From Treponema sp. (GTDB lineage: Bacteria > Spirochaetota > Spirochaetia > Treponematales > Breznakiellaceae), in contig JAIRMT010000152.1 in assembly GCA_031258505.1 (NCBI GenBank), positions 1-15,124 of the forward strand: a DNA stretch of 15,124 bases, in the 5' to 3' direction. Positions within the stretch are counted from its first letter, which is position 1, and each line of letters opens with the position of its first letter. The translations under genes were made by a program, and so were the position numbers. The notes under the pieces are model-generated. The model was not told the DNA's origin, ran no database searches, and was given only the letters and a program-made list of their open reading frames with translations. Below are positions 14,613-15,124 of the stretch, piece by piece.

Positions 14613-14702
14613 TTAAGCGGCGTGGTGGAACTCGCGTTTGACGCCGCCACGCTGCAAACCGCCGTAGACGAAAAAGTTGCGCCAGAGTTGGCAGAAGGAT
14701 AG
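14514..14702 (+). pseudogene. Plus-strand open frame with protein-like ending, possible gene remnant
   Basis: After a TAG at 14511 the plus strand is open for 62 codons to the TAG at 14700-14702. The last part reads like a genuine protein tail (DQPEIADGRVVLSGVVELAF, then a segment ending VAPELAEG). It has no ATG and no ribosome binding site, and half of it lies opposite the AraC remnant. It may be the end of a gene inserted beside the regulator, or only the complement of coding DNA. I do not recognise it. Confidence 0.2.
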
Positions 14703-14912
14703 CCTCTATCGTCTGCTGCTCACACTGAAAGACTGTGCATTATCGGGAACCTTAAGCCTGCGCCTTGCGCGTATCTGAATCGGGGACCTTTGCAAGCGGC
14801 TTTTCCTTCTATGGCGCCCCATGATGTTCTGGTCTGCCTACTCGACGAGGGTTTGGCACCCTCACAATGTTCCGTCCCTTGAATAAATTTTGTGGACTTT
14901 GGCTCAAACCTC
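14703..14912. other. Stretch without an identified gene; small hairpin inside
   Basis: No supported gene is seen. A perfect 6-bp stem, GAGGGT at 14847-14852 with ACCCTC at 14858-14863, encloses a five-base loop. Neither side is followed by a T-run, so it is not called a terminator. Several short frames on both strands are open here, but none has a recognisable motif or a ribosome binding site. Confidence 0.4.
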
Positions 14913-14939
14913 TTGCTTATTTTTTTACTTTGTTATATT
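14913..14939 (+). promoter_or_regulatory. Possible plus-strand promoter before the 8-bp repeat frame
   Basis: TTGCTT at 14913-14918 and the extended -10 sequence TGTTATATT at 14931-14939 form a promoter-like pair. The spacing is 15 bases to TATATT, or 17 bases if TATTAA is used. It lies in a strongly AT-rich patch. Transcription would start near 14946, only a few bases before the ATG at 14951, so any transcript read from that ATG would be nearly leaderless. Confidence 0.35.
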
Positions 14940-14950
14940 AAAATAACAAC

Positions 14951-15124
14951 ATGAGTTATATGCAGCTAACAGAAATGACAAGTCAGTTCTCCGGGCAGAC
15001 TTCTCCCAGGCAAGCAGGCAAGCAGGCAAGCAGGCAAGCAGGCAAGCAGGCAAGCAGGCAAGCAGGCAAGCAGGCAAGCAGGCAAGCAGGCAAGCAGGCA
15101 AGCAGGCAAGCAGGCAAGCAGGCA
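14951..15124 (+). CDS. Possible repeat-led protein, cut by the right window edge
   Basis: A plus-strand frame opens at ATG 14951 and remains open to the end of the window (58 codons). After an 18-19 residue unique lead (MSYMQLTEMTSQFSGQTS) it enters the 8-bp array and reads an octapeptide Q-A-G-K-Q-A-S-R over and over. No Shine-Dalgarno sequence precedes the ATG; in-frame ATGs at 14960 and 14975 are no better. A promoter-like sequence lies just upstream. Since the repeat unit is not a multiple of three, unit gain or loss would change the frame of whatever follows. It could equally be non-coding DNA next to a repeat. No function can be assigned. Confidence 0.28.
   Translation, partial: MSYMQLTEMTSQFSGQTSPRQAGKQASRQAGKQASRQAGKQASRQAGKQASRQAGKQA
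15007..15124. repeat. Perfect 8-bp tandem repeat array running off the right edge
   Basis: The unit CAGGCAAG is repeated 14 times plus six bases without a single mismatch, up to the last base of the window. Its full length is therefore unknown. Lack of any variant unit suggests recent or continuing expansion by slippage. None of the six frames contains a stop, and all three frames of one strand give the same octapeptide, only rotated. Assembly collapse or expansion at the contig end is possible. Confidence 0.97.

Overview
The window reads as chromosomal DNA from a spirochaete, most likely a Treponema-like bacterium of about 50% GC. This is inferred from the gene set (a bacterial alkyl-DHAP synthase next to a tig-clpP-clpX-lon cluster) and from the abundance of short tandem repeats. 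No rRNA or tRNA is present to confirm it. Every confidently coding gene lies on the minus strand. No tRNA, rRNA, CRISPR array or intact mobile element was seen.

Right to left (the direction of transcription), the layout is as follows. (1) The far right edge (about 14950-15124) holds a perfect 8-bp tandem array and a possible plus-strand reading frame that enters it and leaves the window. (2) At 14349-14702 there is a decayed AraC-family regulator, overlapped by an unidentified plus-strand open frame. (3) At 14329-9069 a tightly packed operon contains a ThiD/PdxK-type kinase, the full-length purine enzyme PurL and an Sfp-type phosphopantetheinyl transferase, joined by an ATGA overlap and then a zero-base junction. 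(4) At 9048-8738 there is a 15-unit, 21-bp tandem array. (5) At 8518-6776 an alkyl-DHAP synthase (ether lipid synthesis) has its own promoter and a near-consensus Shine-Dalgarno sequence. (6) At 6654-6617 there is a promoter region with an inverted repeat. (7) At 6546-835 lies the protein quality-control operon tig-clpP-clpX-lon, with a 9-nt gap and then 14-nt and 4-nt overlaps. (8) At 797-597 there is a second, unrelated 21-bp tandem array. (9) At 1-596 there is repeat-rich intergenic DNA with a long imperfect hairpin, paired short repeats and the start of an unknown minus-strand gene.

Functionally, trigger factor meets nascent chains at the ribosome. ClpX unfolds substrates for the ClpP peptidase, and Lon is an independent ATP-dependent protease, so the left operon is a complete folding and degradation module. 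The right operon mixes cofactor and purine metabolism with carrier-protein activation. The alkyl-DHAP synthase would supply ether-linked glycerolipids.

The part least explained by known families is the repeat architecture. Two unrelated arrays share a 21-bp period (seven codons, two helical turns). Each begins within 40 nt after the last stop codon of an operon. Each sits inside an open frame, on the strand of the preceding gene, that starts out of frame in that gene's 3' end. A third array has an 8-bp unit with phase-variable properties.
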